A program made the position numbers and the translations under genes. Below are positions 9,659 to 19,021 of a DNA stretch of 64,000 nt, in pieces. The notes under the pieces were generated by a model that saw only the letters and a list, made by a program, of their open reading frames with translations, had not been told where the DNA came from and searched no databases. The stretch is from assembly GCA_963809205.1 (NCBI GenBank), contig CAWEIS010000025.1:62001-126000 (forward strand). The letters run 5' to 3'. The DNA is from DATLLN01 sp963809205. GTDB taxonomy: Bacteria; Actinomycetota; Thermoleophilia; Gaiellales; JAICJC01. The first letter of the stretch is position 1. Every line of letters starts with the position of its first letter.

Positions 9659-10626
9659 GGTGCGTTGTCTTCACGGGCGTCGGCGGCCGCGAGGTCGTCA
9701 CCGTGACCGACCGGCCGGACCCGGAGCCCGCCAAGTTCGAGCTGCTGATCGAGCCGCGGTTCAGCGGCGTCAACCCGGCCGACGCGCTGCAGCGCGAGGG
9801 TCGCCATCCGGTACCGGCGGGGTCGCCGACCGACGTCCCCGGCCTCGAGGTGGCCGGCACGGTGGTCGCGACCGGGCCCGACGTCACCGCGTTCGCCGTC
9901 GGCGACCGCGTGTTCGGGCTGGTCGGCGGCGGCGGCCACGCCACCCGGGTGGTCGCGAACGAGCGCGAGCTGGCCCGGGTGCCGGACGCGCTGGACGACG
10001 CCCAGGCGGCCGCGGCTCCCGAGGCGTTCCTGACGGCGTTCGACGCGGCCGTGCTGCAGGCCGGCCTCGCAGTCCGGCGACACGCTGCTGGTCAACGGCG
10101 CGAGCGGCGGCGTCGGCACGGCGGCCGTGCAGATCGGGCGCGCGCTGGGCGCGCGGGTCGTCGCCAACGTGCGGAACGAGGCGCTGCGCCCGCGGGTCGC
10201 GGAGCTGGGCGCCGAGGTGTTCGGCGCCGACGAGGCGTTCGCGCGGGTGCAGGAGCTGGGCGGCGCGGACGTGGTGCTGGAGCTGGTCGGCGGGCCGCAC
10301 ATGGCGGGCAACATCGCGTCGATCGCCCGCGGCGGCCGCGTGATCGTGGTCGGCTCCAAGCCCGGCGACGAGGCCGTGATCGACCTGCGCGCGCTGATGC
10401 AGAAGCGCGGCCGGCTGATGGCGACCACGCTGCGCACGCGCCCGATCGGAGGAGAAGGGCACGCTGCTGCAGGCCTTCGCCCGGCGGATCCTCCCGTTCC
10501 TGGCCGACGGCACGATGGTGCCGCTGGTCGACCGCACGTTCCCGCTGGACGACGCCGCGGATGCGCTGGACGCCGTGCGCGCAGCCCGGCAAGCTCGGCA
10601 AGCTGCTGCTCGAGATGCCGGGATGA
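9655..10626 (+). CDS. Zinc-independent MDR oxidoreductase (quinone reductase type), three +1 shifts
   Basis: About 322 residues of the quinone-oxidoreductase branch of the medium-chain dehydrogenase/reductase family. Seen are FSGVNPADALQREG, the Rossmann motif NGASGGVGTAAVQIGRALGA and the C-terminal PLVDRTFPLDDAADALDAV. There is no structural zinc Cys cluster. Extra bases near 10068, 10448 and 10581 break the frame; three insertions bring the end back to the start frame. ATGA overlaps at both ends show tight coupling with the deacetylase-like gene and the Gfo/Idh/MocA gene. It probably reduces an enone or carbonyl intermediate with NADPH. Confidence 0.8.
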   Translation: MRCVVFTGVGGREVVTVTDRPDPEPAKFELLIEPRFSGVNPADALQREGRHPVPAGSPTDVPGLEVAGTVVATGPDVTAFAVGDRVFGLVGGGGHATRVVANERELARVPDALDDAQAAAAPEAFLTAFDAAVLQAGLAVRRHAAGQRRERRRRHGGRADRARAGRAGRRQRAERGAAPAGRGAGRRGVRRRRGVRAGAGAGRRGRGAGAGRRAAHGGQHRVDRPRRPRDRGRLQARRRGRDRPARADAEARPADGDHAAHAPDRRRRARCCRPSPGGSSRSWPTARWCRWSTARSRWTTPRMRWTPCAQPGKLGKLLLEMPG

Positions 10627-11603
10627 CACCGCTGCGGGCGGGCATCGTGGGCGGCGGCTGGATCGCCCGGGTGCACGTGCCGGCGATCGACGCCGCCGAC
10701 GGCGTCGAGCTGGTTGCCGCGTGTGACATCGACCGCGCCAAGGCCGAGGCGATCGCCGGGCCGCGCGGCGCGCAGGCGTACGAGCGGTGGGAGGAGATGC
10801 TGGAGCGCGAGCGGCTGGACGTGCTGTGGGTGTGCACGCCGCCGCTGCACCACCGCGATCCGGTGCTGGCGGCGCTGGCCGCCGGGATCCACGTCTACCT
10901 CGAGAAGCCGATCGCCCGCACGATGGACGACGCGGAGGCGATCGTCGCCGCCGCGGGCGCCGGGCCGGGCATCTGCGTTGTCGGCTACCAGTGGCACGCC
11001 ACGGAGCTGCTGGACGAGGTGCGCGCGGCGCTGGCCGGGCAGCGGGTGGGGATGCTGGTCGGCCGCAACTACGGGCCGGTCGCCGGGCGGCCGTGGTTCA
11101 TGGACCAGGCACAGGGCGGCGGCCAGATCCTGGAGCGGGGGAGCCACCACATCGACCTGCAGCGCGCCATCGCCGGCGAGATCGCGGCGGTCGAGGCGAC
11201 CGCCGGCTCCGTGCGGCTCGCCCGGCCCGACGTGGCGGCGTCGATCGACGACTCGATCTCGCTGGTGTTCCACTTCGTCGACGGCGCCCTGGGCTCGGTG
11301 CACAGCGTCTGGTCGCGCGACGGGCAGCCCGAGCTGTACGCGACGGACGTGCTGGCCGAGGAGGCAACGCTCGCGCTGGAGCTCGGCCCGGAGGCGTACC
11401 GGCTGACCGGCACCTCGCGCGGCGAGCGGCTGGCGACCGAGTACGGCGAGCCGATGCTCCGCTCGATCGACCGGTTCCTGGAGGTTGTCCGGAGCGGCGA
11501 CACGTCCCGCATCTTCTGTCCGCCGGCCGACGCGATCCGCACGCTGGCGGTCGCGCTGGCCTGCGAGCGGGCGATCGAGAGCGGGCTGCGGGTGGAGCTG
11601 TGA
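10623..11603 (+). CDS. Gfo/Idh/MocA-family NAD(P)-dependent oxidoreductase
   Basis: 326 residues, frame intact. The N-terminal Rossmann motif is GIVGGGWIARVHVPAI, the family EKP motif is in HVYLEKPIARTMDD near residue 95, and the active-site His region is GSHHIDLQRAI. The family oxidises sugars, inositols or their derivatives. It overlaps the MDR gene upstream (ATGA) and the VOC gene downstream (GTGA). A paralogue follows at 11998, so the operon carries two dehydrogenases of one family around a VOC protein, which suggests consecutive oxidations of a polyol or sugar acid. Confidence 0.85.
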   Translation: MTPLRAGIVGGGWIARVHVPAIDAADGVELVAACDIDRAKAEAIAGPRGAQAYERWEEMLERERLDVLWVCTPPLHHRDPVLAALAAGIHVYLEKPIARTMDDAEAIVAAAGAGPGICVVGYQWHATELLDEVRAALAGQRVGMLVGRNYGPVAGRPWFMDQAQGGGQILERGSHHIDLQRAIAGEIAAVEATAGSVRLARPDVAASIDDSISLVFHFVDGALGSVHSVWSRDGQPELYATDVLAEEATLALELGPEAYRLTGTSRGERLATEYGEPMLRSIDRFLEVVRSGDTSRIFCPPADAIRTLAVALACERAIESGLRVEL

Positions 11604-12001
11604 GGCTGCGGCGGATCGACCACGTGGGCATCGTCGTCGCCGACCTCGACGCGCACGTCGCGCAGCTCGAGGCGCTCGGGCTCTCGCTGGGCCGCAGCTC
11701 GGACGGCGCCGAGAGCCATGCCGAGTACTACCCGTGCGGAGACGCCAGCGTCGAGCTGATCGACGTCCGCGACCCCGCGGCGCGGGCGCGCCGCCTGCCG
11801 GCGGGCGAGCAGGCGCGGATCGAGCACATCGCGTTCGAGGTCGACTCGCCGCTGGAGGAGATCCGCGACGGCCTCGAGGCGCGCGGCGTCGAGGTGTCGT
11901 GGCCGCCGTGGCCCTCGGGCGACGCGGAGATGATCTGGACGACGGCCGAGACCAGCGGGGGCGTCCAGTACCAGTTCATGCGGCGCCCGGAGCAGCCGTG
12001 A
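11600..12001 (+). CDS. VOC/glyoxalase-superfamily protein, methylmalonyl-CoA epimerase-like
   Basis: 133 residues with two beta-alpha-beta-beta-beta modules. Probable metal ligands are the His in RIDHVGIVVADLD near the N-terminus, the Glu of SVELIDV, and the His in RIEHIAFEVDS near residue 77. The C-terminal SGGVQYQFM replaces the more common final Glu strand with Gln. Family members include epimerases, dioxygenases and isomerases. It overlaps both flanking Gfo/Idh/MocA genes by 4 bases, so an epimerase or isomerase step between two dehydrogenations is a reasonable inference. Confidence 0.75.
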   Translation: MRLRRIDHVGIVVADLDAHVAQLEALGLSLGRSSDGAESHAEYYPCGDASVELIDVRDPAARARRLPAGEQARIEHIAFEVDSPLEEIRDGLEARGVEVSWPPWPSGDAEMIWTTAETSGGVQYQFMRRPEQP

Positions 12002-13000
12002 AGGTCGCCCTGATCGGCGCCGGGGCGATCGCCCAGCGCCACGTCGCGGTGCTCGAGCGCCGCGAGGGCGTCAGCGTTGCCGCGGTATGCGACACCGATG
12101 CGGCGCGCGCGGCGCAGCTGGCCGGCCGGACCGGGGCGACCGCGCACACCGACTGGGCGGCGATGCTCGACGGCGAGGCGCTGGACGCCGTGTTCGTCTG
12201 CACACCGCCCGGCGTGCACGCGCCGCCGGCGATCGCCGCGCTCGAGCGGGGCTTGGCCGTCTATCTGGAGAAGCCGCTGGCCCGCGACGCCGACGACGGC
12301 GTTGCCATCGTGGACGCGTGGCGCAGCAGCGGCGCCGTGTGCGGCGTCGGCTATCAGTGGCGGAGTCTGGACGTGGTGGCTGAGGTTCGCGCGCTGCTGG
12401 GCGGGGCGGCGCCCGGGGATGCTGGTCAGCCGCAGCTTCGGGCACACCGAGAGCGGGCGCGGCGACCTGCACACCGAGTCGTGGTTCACCGACCAGCGGC
12501 GGAGCGGCGGCATCCTGTACGAGCTGGGCAGCCACGACGTCGACCTGCAGATCGCGATCGCCGGGCCGGTCGAGTGGGTGCAGGGGACGGCCTCGACGGG
12601 GACGCTGGCGCTGGCGGGCGTCGATGGTGCCCGGCTTGACGACGCCGTCTCCGTGGTCATGCGGTTCGCAAGCGGAGGGATCGGCTCGCTGCACGTCGCC
12701 TGGACCGAGGTGCAGGATCCGGCGGTGTACTCGCTGGACGTGCAGGCGCCGGACGCCGCACTGCTGCTCCGTCTCGATCCGGCGTTCCACCTGACCGGTC
12801 GGGCCGGGGGGCGGGAGGTCGACAGCACAGCTGCGGCCGATCCGCGCGAGTCGGCGGTCGATCGGTTCCTCGAGGCCGCGCGGGCGGGCGATCCATCGCT
12901 CGTCCCATGTACCCCCGCGGACGCGTTGCACACTCTGCGAACGCTGCTGGCGTGCGAGCGCGCGATCGAGACCGGCGAGCGCGTCGCGGTCGGATCGTGA
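11998..13000 (+). CDS. Gfo/Idh/MocA-family oxidoreductase, second copy, one +1 shift
   Basis: About 333 residues. The Rossmann motif is VALIGAGAIAQRHVAVLERR, the family motif VYLEKPLARDADD sits near residue 93 and the His motif is ELGSHDVDLQIAI. The frame slips near 12404 in a run of G, joining RALLGG to RRPGMLVSRSFGH. GTG 11998 overlaps the VOC stop. It is the last gene of the operon that begins at 8307 and is clearly related to the copy at 10623 (shared C-terminal region with a Cys-Glu-Arg-Ala-Ile-Glu block). Confidence 0.8.
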
Positions 13001-13009
13001 AATCCGGCC

Positions 13010-13038
13010 TTGCATTCTCGATCACACTGACATAGCAT
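13010..13038 (+). promoter_or_regulatory. Possible promoter for the DUF2339 gene
   Basis: TTGCAT at 13010-13015 and TAGCAT at 13033-13038 are separated by 17 bases in the AT-richer gap after the operon. Each matches 4 of 6 positions of the housekeeping consensus. The gene start at 13113 is about 75 bases downstream, preceded by AAGGTGATCGC. Confidence 0.3.
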
Positions 13039-13112
13039 TGAGGCTATAAGAGTGAGCGTCGGACTACAGCGACGCCGCCAACCTGCCGACTACGCAGCGA
13101 CAAGGTGATCGC

Positions 13113-16082
13113 ATGAGCGACTCCGGCCACACAGACGACATTCGCGCACTCCACCGCGAGGTCAGGATTCTCAACCAGCGTGTCGAGGACCTCGAGGGCC
13201 TCGTCGCCATGCTCACGGGCGCGGAGTCGCCCGCCGCGCAGGCGCCGGTGGCCGCCGCGCCGCCTCCGCCCGCGCGGGCGCCAGAGCCGCAGTCACCGTG
13301 GCAGCCCGCGCCGCTGCCGCCGCCCGTATCGACGCCGGCGCCGGCGCCCGAGCCGCCGCGCAGGACGCCGCCGGCACCGCCGCCGCGGCCGCCGATCGAT
13401 TGGGGCAAGGTGGCCGAGCAGGCGTTCACCGCGCGCACACTGGCCTGGGCCGGCGGCGTGGCGACGGCGCTCGGCATCGTGCTGCTGTTCGTGATGGCCG
13501 CCAGCCGCGGCTGGGTGACGCCCGAGATGAGGGTCGGCCTGGGGCTGATCGTGTCGCTCGGCCTGCTCGGGGCCGCCGTCGAGCTCGACCGCCGCGCGTG
13601 GCGCGCCGATGCGATCCTCGCTGCCGCGGGAGTGGGCATCGCCGGGCTGTACGCGACGCTGTGGGCGTCGACCTCCCTCTATGGCTTCTTCGGCGCGGGG
13701 ATCGCCTCGCCGCTGGCGGCCGCGATCGCGGCGCTGGCCGTCGGCGTGGCCATCCGCATCCGCGAGGAGCGGCTGGCGGTGTTCGGCCTGTCGGCGGCGA
13801 TGATCGCGCCGATCCCGATCAGCGGCGACGTCACCGGCGGCGGCGTCCTGTTCTCCTCAGTGATGTTGGCGGCGGCGCTGCCGCTGTTCCACGTCCTTCG
13901 CTGGCGATGGGTCGTGGCGTCGACAGCGCTGCTCGGGTTCCTCGAGGCGGTCGCGCTGCTCCTGGTCTCCGCCGGCGACACCGGGCTGACCGTGTCGCTG
14001 CTGGCAACGGTCGTGGTCGCGCTGCTGCTGATTGCGACCTCGTTCCTGCTCGAACTCTCGCCGCCCCGGCGCGACGCGATCGGCTGGCTGGGCGGGCTCG
14101 CCGTCCCCGCATCCTTCACGCTGTCCACCGGCGCCGCGTTCCTGTTCGCCGGCGACCGCCATCTCGACGGCCACTCGATCGCCGGCATGGCGATGCTCGT
14201 GGTCGCGGTTGTGTGGGCCGGGTTCGCCGCGCTGCCGTACGTGATCCGCAGGCCGCACGGCAACCTCACCGATCTGCTCGCCTCGTTCTCGCTGGCGGCG
14301 GCGGCGACGGCCACCGGGCTGCTGCTCGGCGGGCCGGCGCAGGTCTGCGCGTGGGCTGCGGAGGCTGCGCTGCTCGTGCTGGCCGCCGAGCGGATCGCCG
14401 GCCGCAGCCGGACGCGGCAGATCCGGCTGACGCTGGCCTCGGGCGTGTATCTGGTGCTGGCGACGATCGCCGCGCTGACCGTCGTCTGGCCGACGTCCGA
14501 TCATCTGGCGCACATCGGCGCCGGATCGTGGGACGGGTCGATCGCGCTCGGGGCGATCGCGCTGGCCGGCATCGCGTACTGCTTCGGCACGCGATTGGTG
14601 CCGCGGCCGGAGCGTGTGGCGCTCTGGCTGTTGCCTGCCCTGGCGATCGGGTACCTGCCGGTGTGGGCGCTGGATGCCGAGTCGGCGGTGGTCGCCTACG
14701 CCGCGATCGCGGCAGCGCTGTTCGGCTACCGCCGGTCGAAGCTGATGATCTCCTGGCTGAACGACGACATGGCGCTGGTGATCGCCGCGGGCTGGTGGAT
14801 CGCCGGGGCCTGGGTGGCGCTCGCCGTCACGTCGCCGGTCGAGGATCTGGTCGCGGACGACTGGTCGGGCTTCGGTGCCCGCGAGGGCCTGGTCGGCCTC
14901 GCCGCGCTGCTGGTCTCCGGCTGCGTGCTGGCGTGGTCGATCCGCCGTCCGCGGCGGCAGCTGGTCGAGCACGGGGTGCTGGTGCCGGTGGCCGTGCTCG
15001 CGTACATGTTCGCCGAGACGTTCGAGATGCCGTACGCCACCTGGTCGTGGCTGGTGCTGGCCGGCGTGCTGGCGGCCGCCGTCCAAGTGCCGATCGTGCG
15101 GCGCGTGCTGACGCCGTGGCCGCTGATCGCCGACAGCGCCGCGCTGATCGGGCTGGGCGTGGGCACGGCGTGGGGGTACGACCTGTCGCTGGACGCGATC
15201 GCCGACCACGGCCGGACCGCCGGGTGGGAGAGCATCGCGATCGCCACGGCGTCGTCGCTGCTGCTCGCGCTCGCGTTCCTCGATCCGCGCCGCCGCTCCT
15301 ACGCGCTGTGGCTGCCGTTCGCGCTGTCGGCGCAGCTGGCTGCCATGCTGTTGCCTGGTCAGTATCCGGTCGTCGTGGTCGCGGGGCTGTCGTGCCTGGC
15401 GAGCATCGTCGCGCTGGAGTGGCCGCGGTGGCTGCGCGACCGGCTCGACCGCGCCGCGATGGTCTACATGGGCGTGATCAGCGCGCTGGCGATCGCCGGG
15501 ATCGTGGTCGTCGTCTACGAGACGCCGCGGATGCTGTTCCAGACCTCGCACGCGCCGGCGTCGGGCCTGGCCGCGGCGGTTGCCGCGACGGCTGCGCTCT
15601 TCCTGGCCGCGGCCGCGGCTCGGTCGTCCGCTTCCATCCGGCAGATGACCATCGGCCGGATGCGCGCGTCGACGCTGCTCGTCTACCTGGCCGGTGCCGC
15701 CGGCCTGTGGACGCTGGCGGCCGCCGTGCTCGGCATGACACAGGTGCTCGCCAACCCGGACTCGGACAGCTCCGTGCGCGACGGCTTCCAGCAGGGCCAC
15801 ATGGTGGTCTCGATCAGCTGGGTCGTGGTCGGGCTGGTGCTGGTCGTGCTGTCGCTGCGGGGTGACCGGCGGGCGCTGCGGGTCGGCGGGATCGCGCTTC
15901 TGTTCGTCGCGCTGGGCAAGCTGTTCATCTACGACCTGGCGTTCCTGACGGCGATGACGCGGGCGATCTCCTTCATCGTCACGGGCTCCGTGCTGCTGCT
16001 GGCGGCGCTGCTGCTGCAGCGGTTCGCGCCGCAGGTGAAGGCGGCGCTGGGCGACGACCAGCCCAACCTCACCGTGCACTGA
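13113..16082 (+). CDS. DUF2339 large polytopic membrane protein
   Basis: 989 residues, intact. The N-terminus (residues 8-35) is a predicted coiled coil (IRALHREVRILNQRVEDLEG). A Pro/Ala-rich linker covers about residues 45-95, then WGKVAEQAFTARTLAWAGGV leads into a long series of some 25 or more hydrophobic helices. This order is characteristic of DUF2339 proteins, whose function is unknown although a cell-envelope role has been suggested. It is notable that this 3-kb gene has no frameshift although its neighbours have many. The gene stands alone after a possible promoter and ends in a repeat-filled convergent gap. Confidence 0.85.
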   Translation: MSDSGHTDDIRALHREVRILNQRVEDLEGLVAMLTGAESPAAQAPVAAAPPPPARAPEPQSPWQPAPLPPPVSTPAPAPEPPRRTPPAPPPRPPIDWGKVAEQAFTARTLAWAGGVATALGIVLLFVMAASRGWVTPEMRVGLGLIVSLGLLGAAVELDRRAWRADAILAAAGVGIAGLYATLWASTSLYGFFGAGIASPLAAAIAALAVGVAIRIREERLAVFGLSAAMIAPIPISGDVTGGGVLFSSVMLAAALPLFHVLRWRWVVASTALLGFLEAVALLLVSAGDTGLTVSLLATVVVALLLIATSFLLELSPPRRDAIGWLGGLAVPASFTLSTGAAFLFAGDRHLDGHSIAGMAMLVVAVVWAGFAALPYVIRRPHGNLTDLLASFSLAAAATATGLLLGGPAQVCAWAAEAALLVLAAERIAGRSRTRQIRLTLASGVYLVLATIAALTVVWPTSDHLAHIGAGSWDGSIALGAIALAGIAYCFGTRLVPRPERVALWLLPALAIGYLPVWALDAESAVVAYAAIAAALFGYRRSKLMISWLNDDMALVIAAGWWIAGAWVALAVTSPVEDLVADDWSGFGAREGLVGLAALLVSGCVLAWSIRRPRRQLVEHGVLVPVAVLAYMFAETFEMPYATWSWLVLAGVLAAAVQVPIVRRVLTPWPLIADSAALIGLGVGTAWGYDLSLDAIADHGRTAGWESIAIATASSLLLALAFLDPRRRSYALWLPFALSAQLAAMLLPGQYPVVVVAGLSCLASIVALEWPRWLRDRLDRAAMVYMGVISALAIAGIVVVVYETPRMLFQTSHAPASGLAAAVAATAALFLAAAAARSSASIRQMTIGRMRASTLLVYLAGAAGLWTLAAAVLGMTQVLANPDSDSSVRDGFQQGHMVVSISWVVVGLVLVVLSLRGDRRALRVGGIALLFVALGKLFIYDLAFLTAMTRAISFIVTGSVLLLAALLLQRFAPQVKAALGDDQPNLTVH

Positions 16083-16120
16083 CGGCGGGGTGGGCGAGCG
16101 CGAGAGCGCAAGCGACAGCC

Positions 16121-16238
16121 CGTCACGATTCCGTCGCTCGGCGCGCGAAACCGCAACGATTCGTGCGCCGCGGGCGTTGGCCCTGGCACTGTGCCCGGCA
16201 CCGACCCCGGCACTGTGCCCGGCACGGTGCCCGGCACG
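16121..16238. repeat. Dispersed intergenic repeat, copy A, with GTGCCCGGCAC units
   Basis: About 118 bases closely matching copy B at 29552-29670, both containing AACCGCAACGATTCG and GCGTTGGCCCTGGCACTGTG. The 3' half is a short-period array of GTGCCCGGCAC-type dyads that can fold into several alternative hairpins. It fills the gap between the convergent DUF2339 and SMP-30 genes, so it may end transcription from both sides. The whole gap 16083-16263 holds no gene. Confidence 0.7.
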
Positions 16239-16263
16239 CGGCGGCCGGCGGCGCGCGCGGTGG

Positions 16264-17131
16264 CTAGAGCTGGCCGGGGATCAGCGGCAGGCCGGTCGCG
16301 TCGGTCTCGACGCTCCAGAAGGTGCCGGTGCGCTGGTCGGCGTGGATGTCGGAGACGGCGGTCGCCGTCACGTACAGCGTCGAGCCGTCGAAGATGCAGT
16401 TGGTCGCGTGCTCGGCCGAGCGCGATCTCCTCGAGCACCTCGCCCTCGGGGGAGAGCACCGTCAGGCCGCCGGAGATCGTCGTACACACGAACAGCCGGC
16501 CGTCCGCCGCGAACGCCATGCCGTCCGGGACGTGGCCGTCGCTGAGCTGACAGAACGTCGTCACCTCGCCGTCGTCCCAGCGGAGAACGGCGTGCGCCAT
16601 GGACTCCGTCCAGTACATCCGGCCCTGCCCGTCGAACGCGATGCCGTTGGGGTAGACGTTGGGACGCTCGGCGAGCATCTCGCCGCCGCCGTTCGCGTCC
16701 AGCACGAACAGCTTGCCGGTGGCGGGCACCGCGGCCCGCGGATCCTGCTCGGTGCCGGAGTCGGTGAACCACAGCCGGCCGTCGGGGCCGAAGGCCAGGT
16801 CGTTGGGGCCGGCCAGCGTGTGGCCGGCGATCTCCGAGGAGAGCAGCTCGACGCTGCCGTCAGGGTTTACGCGCTGGATGCCGCAGACCGCGCTCTCGTC
16901 GCCCGAGCCGGGGACGTTGCCGCCCTGGGTGACGTAGATCGCGCCGTCCGTGCCGAGCACGGCGCCCCACGGCGACCCGCCGGTGACCGAGTGAACTCCC
17001 AGCTCGCCGTCCTTCCAGCTTCGCATCTCGCCGGTGTTCCCATCACAGAACACGACGCTTCCGTCGGGCATGATGACGGGGCCTTCGGGGAAGCCGAGAT
17101 TCGAGGCGAGCAGGGTTCCTTCCACGGTCAT
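16264..17131 (-). CDS. SMP-30/gluconolactonase-family protein, one +1 shift
   Basis: About 288 residues of the six-bladed beta-propeller lactonase family. Metal-site motifs are visible: the Glu in ASNLGFPEGPVIMPDG, the Asn in AGPNDLAFGPDGRLWFTDSG, the Asn in NVYPNGIAFD and the Asp in HVPDGMAFAADG. The frame slips near 16415, and removing one base continues AEHATNCIFDGSTLYVTATA to the end LPLIPGQL. ATG 17131 has AAAGGACC just before it and is preferred to an upstream start at 17188. It is divergent from the ABC solute-binding protein gene with a palindrome-rich gap, so a sugar-lactone or similar substrate may share regulation with the transporter. Confidence 0.8.
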
Positions 17132-17153
17132 GGTCCTTTCGGGTAGGCCAAAA

Positions 17154-17189
17154 TCGGGATTGCAACCCCGAAATTGGTATGATAGCATG
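17154..17189. promoter_or_regulatory. Two operator-like sites in the SMP-30/ABC divergent gap
   Basis: Positions 17154-17171 (TCGGGATTGCAACCCCGA) form an 18-bp palindrome with one mismatched pair and a TTGCAA centre. Directly beside it at 17171-17189, AAATTGGTATGATAGCATG has a perfect left half of the GntR-type TTGGTAT site and a partial right half. Their place between divergent genes suggests control of both. Regulators are not identified; a GntR gene is at 7520. Confidence 0.45.
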
Positions 17190-17362
17190 CCGCGCCTTGT
17201 ACAACGTGGGTCGAGCCATGGACGGACAGCCCCCGGCGGTCATGCCACACCGTCCATCGTTGCGGGCTCACGATTGTCGTTTCCGCCACTCGCCAGGCAC
17301 CGTCGGCTGTGCAAAAGTGGTGCGGACGATCTGCCTGGAGATCGACCCCTCTTGGAGGACCG

Positions 17363-18996
17363 GTGACTGACCAGCAACCCCCCCGCTCTGATCGGGACCA
17401 CGAGCTCGACCTGCGCATGTCGCGGGCCGGCCTGCTCCGCGGCGCCGCCGGCGTCATGCTCGCCGCGTCCCCGCTGCTCGCCGCAGCCTGCGGCGGCGGC
17501 TCGAGCTCGAGCAGCCCCGGCACCGGCGGCGCGCCGTCCGCGTCCGGCAACCCGGTGCCCGGCGGCACGCTGCGTGCCGGCTTCGTCGGCGCCGGTACCG
17601 CCGAGACGCTGAGCCCGCTGATCGGCGTCACGCCGATCGACCAGGGCCGCATCCAGAACCTCTACGACCCGCTGGTGCTGGTCAACTCCGACCTGACCAC
17701 GGCGCCTGGCCTGGCGCTCGAGTGGAACGCCAACAGCGACGCCACCGTCGTACGAGGTCAAGCTGCGCCCGGACGTCACCTTCCACAACGGCAAGTCGTT
17801 CGGCGCCGACGACGTCATCTACTCGATCAAGCAGATGGCGAAGCCAGCGACCAGCTACGCCGTGCCGTTCGTGTCCGGCATCGACCTGAACGGCCTGAAG
17901 AAGGTCGACGACCTGACGGTGAAGATCCCGCTGAAGGCACCGGACGCCGACCTGGCCGCCAACTTCACGCCGTACAACACGCTGGATCTTCCAGGACGGC
18001 GAGACCAACTTCAAGAACCCGGTCGGCACCGGACCGTTCATGTTCGAGTCGTTCACGCCGGGCCAGCAGAGCCTGTTCAAGAAAAACCCGAACTACTGGG
18101 TCAGCGGGCAGCCGTACGTCGACGAGCTGAAGATCATCTCGATCGACGACCCGACCGCGCGCCTCAACGCACTGCTGAACGGCGACATCGACGCGATGGC
18201 CCAGCTGCCCACGGCGCAGGCCAAGGCGCATGCGCAGACGGGCGACATGTTCGTGCTGAGCGGCAAGTCGCCGCAGCCCATGATGTTCTACATGGACACC
18301 ACGAAGGCGCCGTTCAACGACCCGGACGTGCGGATGGCCATCAAGCTGATCGCCGACCGCCAGGCGCTGGTCGACGGTGCGCTGAACGGCTACGGCCAGC
18401 TGGGCAACGACATCGTCGGCAAGGGGCTGCCGTGGTACGACGACTCGCTGGCGCAGCGCGAGCAGGATCTCGACAAGGCCAAGTCGCTGCTCAAAGGCGC
18501 CGGCCAGGAGAACCTGACGGTGCTGCTGCAGACGTCGCAGATCTTCCCCGGCTTCGTCGAGTCGGCGACGCTGCTGGCCCAGCAGGCGAAGGGCGCCGGC
18601 GTGACGATCAACCTCAAGCAGGAGCCCCCGAACTCCTACTACAACCCCTCGCTGCTCTACCTGAAGATGCCGTTCGCGGAGACGCAGTGGGCGATCACGT
18701 CGCTCAAGTACTTCTACCTCCAGGCGCTGGCGACCGACGCTCCGTACAACGAGACCCACTGGAAGGACGCGGCGTTCAGCCAGAAGCTGACCCAGGCGAT
18801 CGGCGAGACGGACGAGACGAAGGCGCAGGACCTGTGGAACCAGGTGCAGGAGATCCAGTACAACCAGGGCGGCTACCTGAACTGGACGAACGCCGACTGG
18901 GTCGACGGTCTCTCCAACAGCGTCAAGGGGATGAAGCCGAGCGGCGCCGGCGCCCTCGGTAACATGCGGTTCATGGACGCGTGGCTCCAGAAGTAG
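17363..18996 (+). CDS. ABC transporter solute-binding lipoprotein, family 5 (peptide/opine/nickel type), two +1 shifts
   Basis: About 543 residues. GTG 17363 follows GGAGG by 5 bases. The N-terminus has a lipoprotein signal ending in LLAAACGGG with a Ser-rich linker. The SBP family 5 signature is present after the first shift (LRPDVTFHNGKSFGADDVIY), as are VGTGPFMFESF, FKKNPNYW and the domain closing with LNWTNADWVDGL. Extra bases lie near 17750 and 17984. It heads an operon with two permeases and a fused ATPase; such systems import oligopeptides, opines or other small amides. The substrate may be the cyclic compound opened by the hydantoinase at 22662. Confidence 0.85.
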
Positions 18997-19021
18997 GCCC
19001 GATGGGAGTGCGCGCCCTCAC

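Noticed and set aside
13298..15865. Long plus-strand frame overlapping DUF2339
   Set aside because: Arg/Ala/Gly-rich shadow of the membrane protein in another frame.
16180..16250. Possible CRISPR array of GTGCCCGGCAC units
   Set aside because: The units are too short, the spacing is irregular and there are no unique spacers or cas genes.
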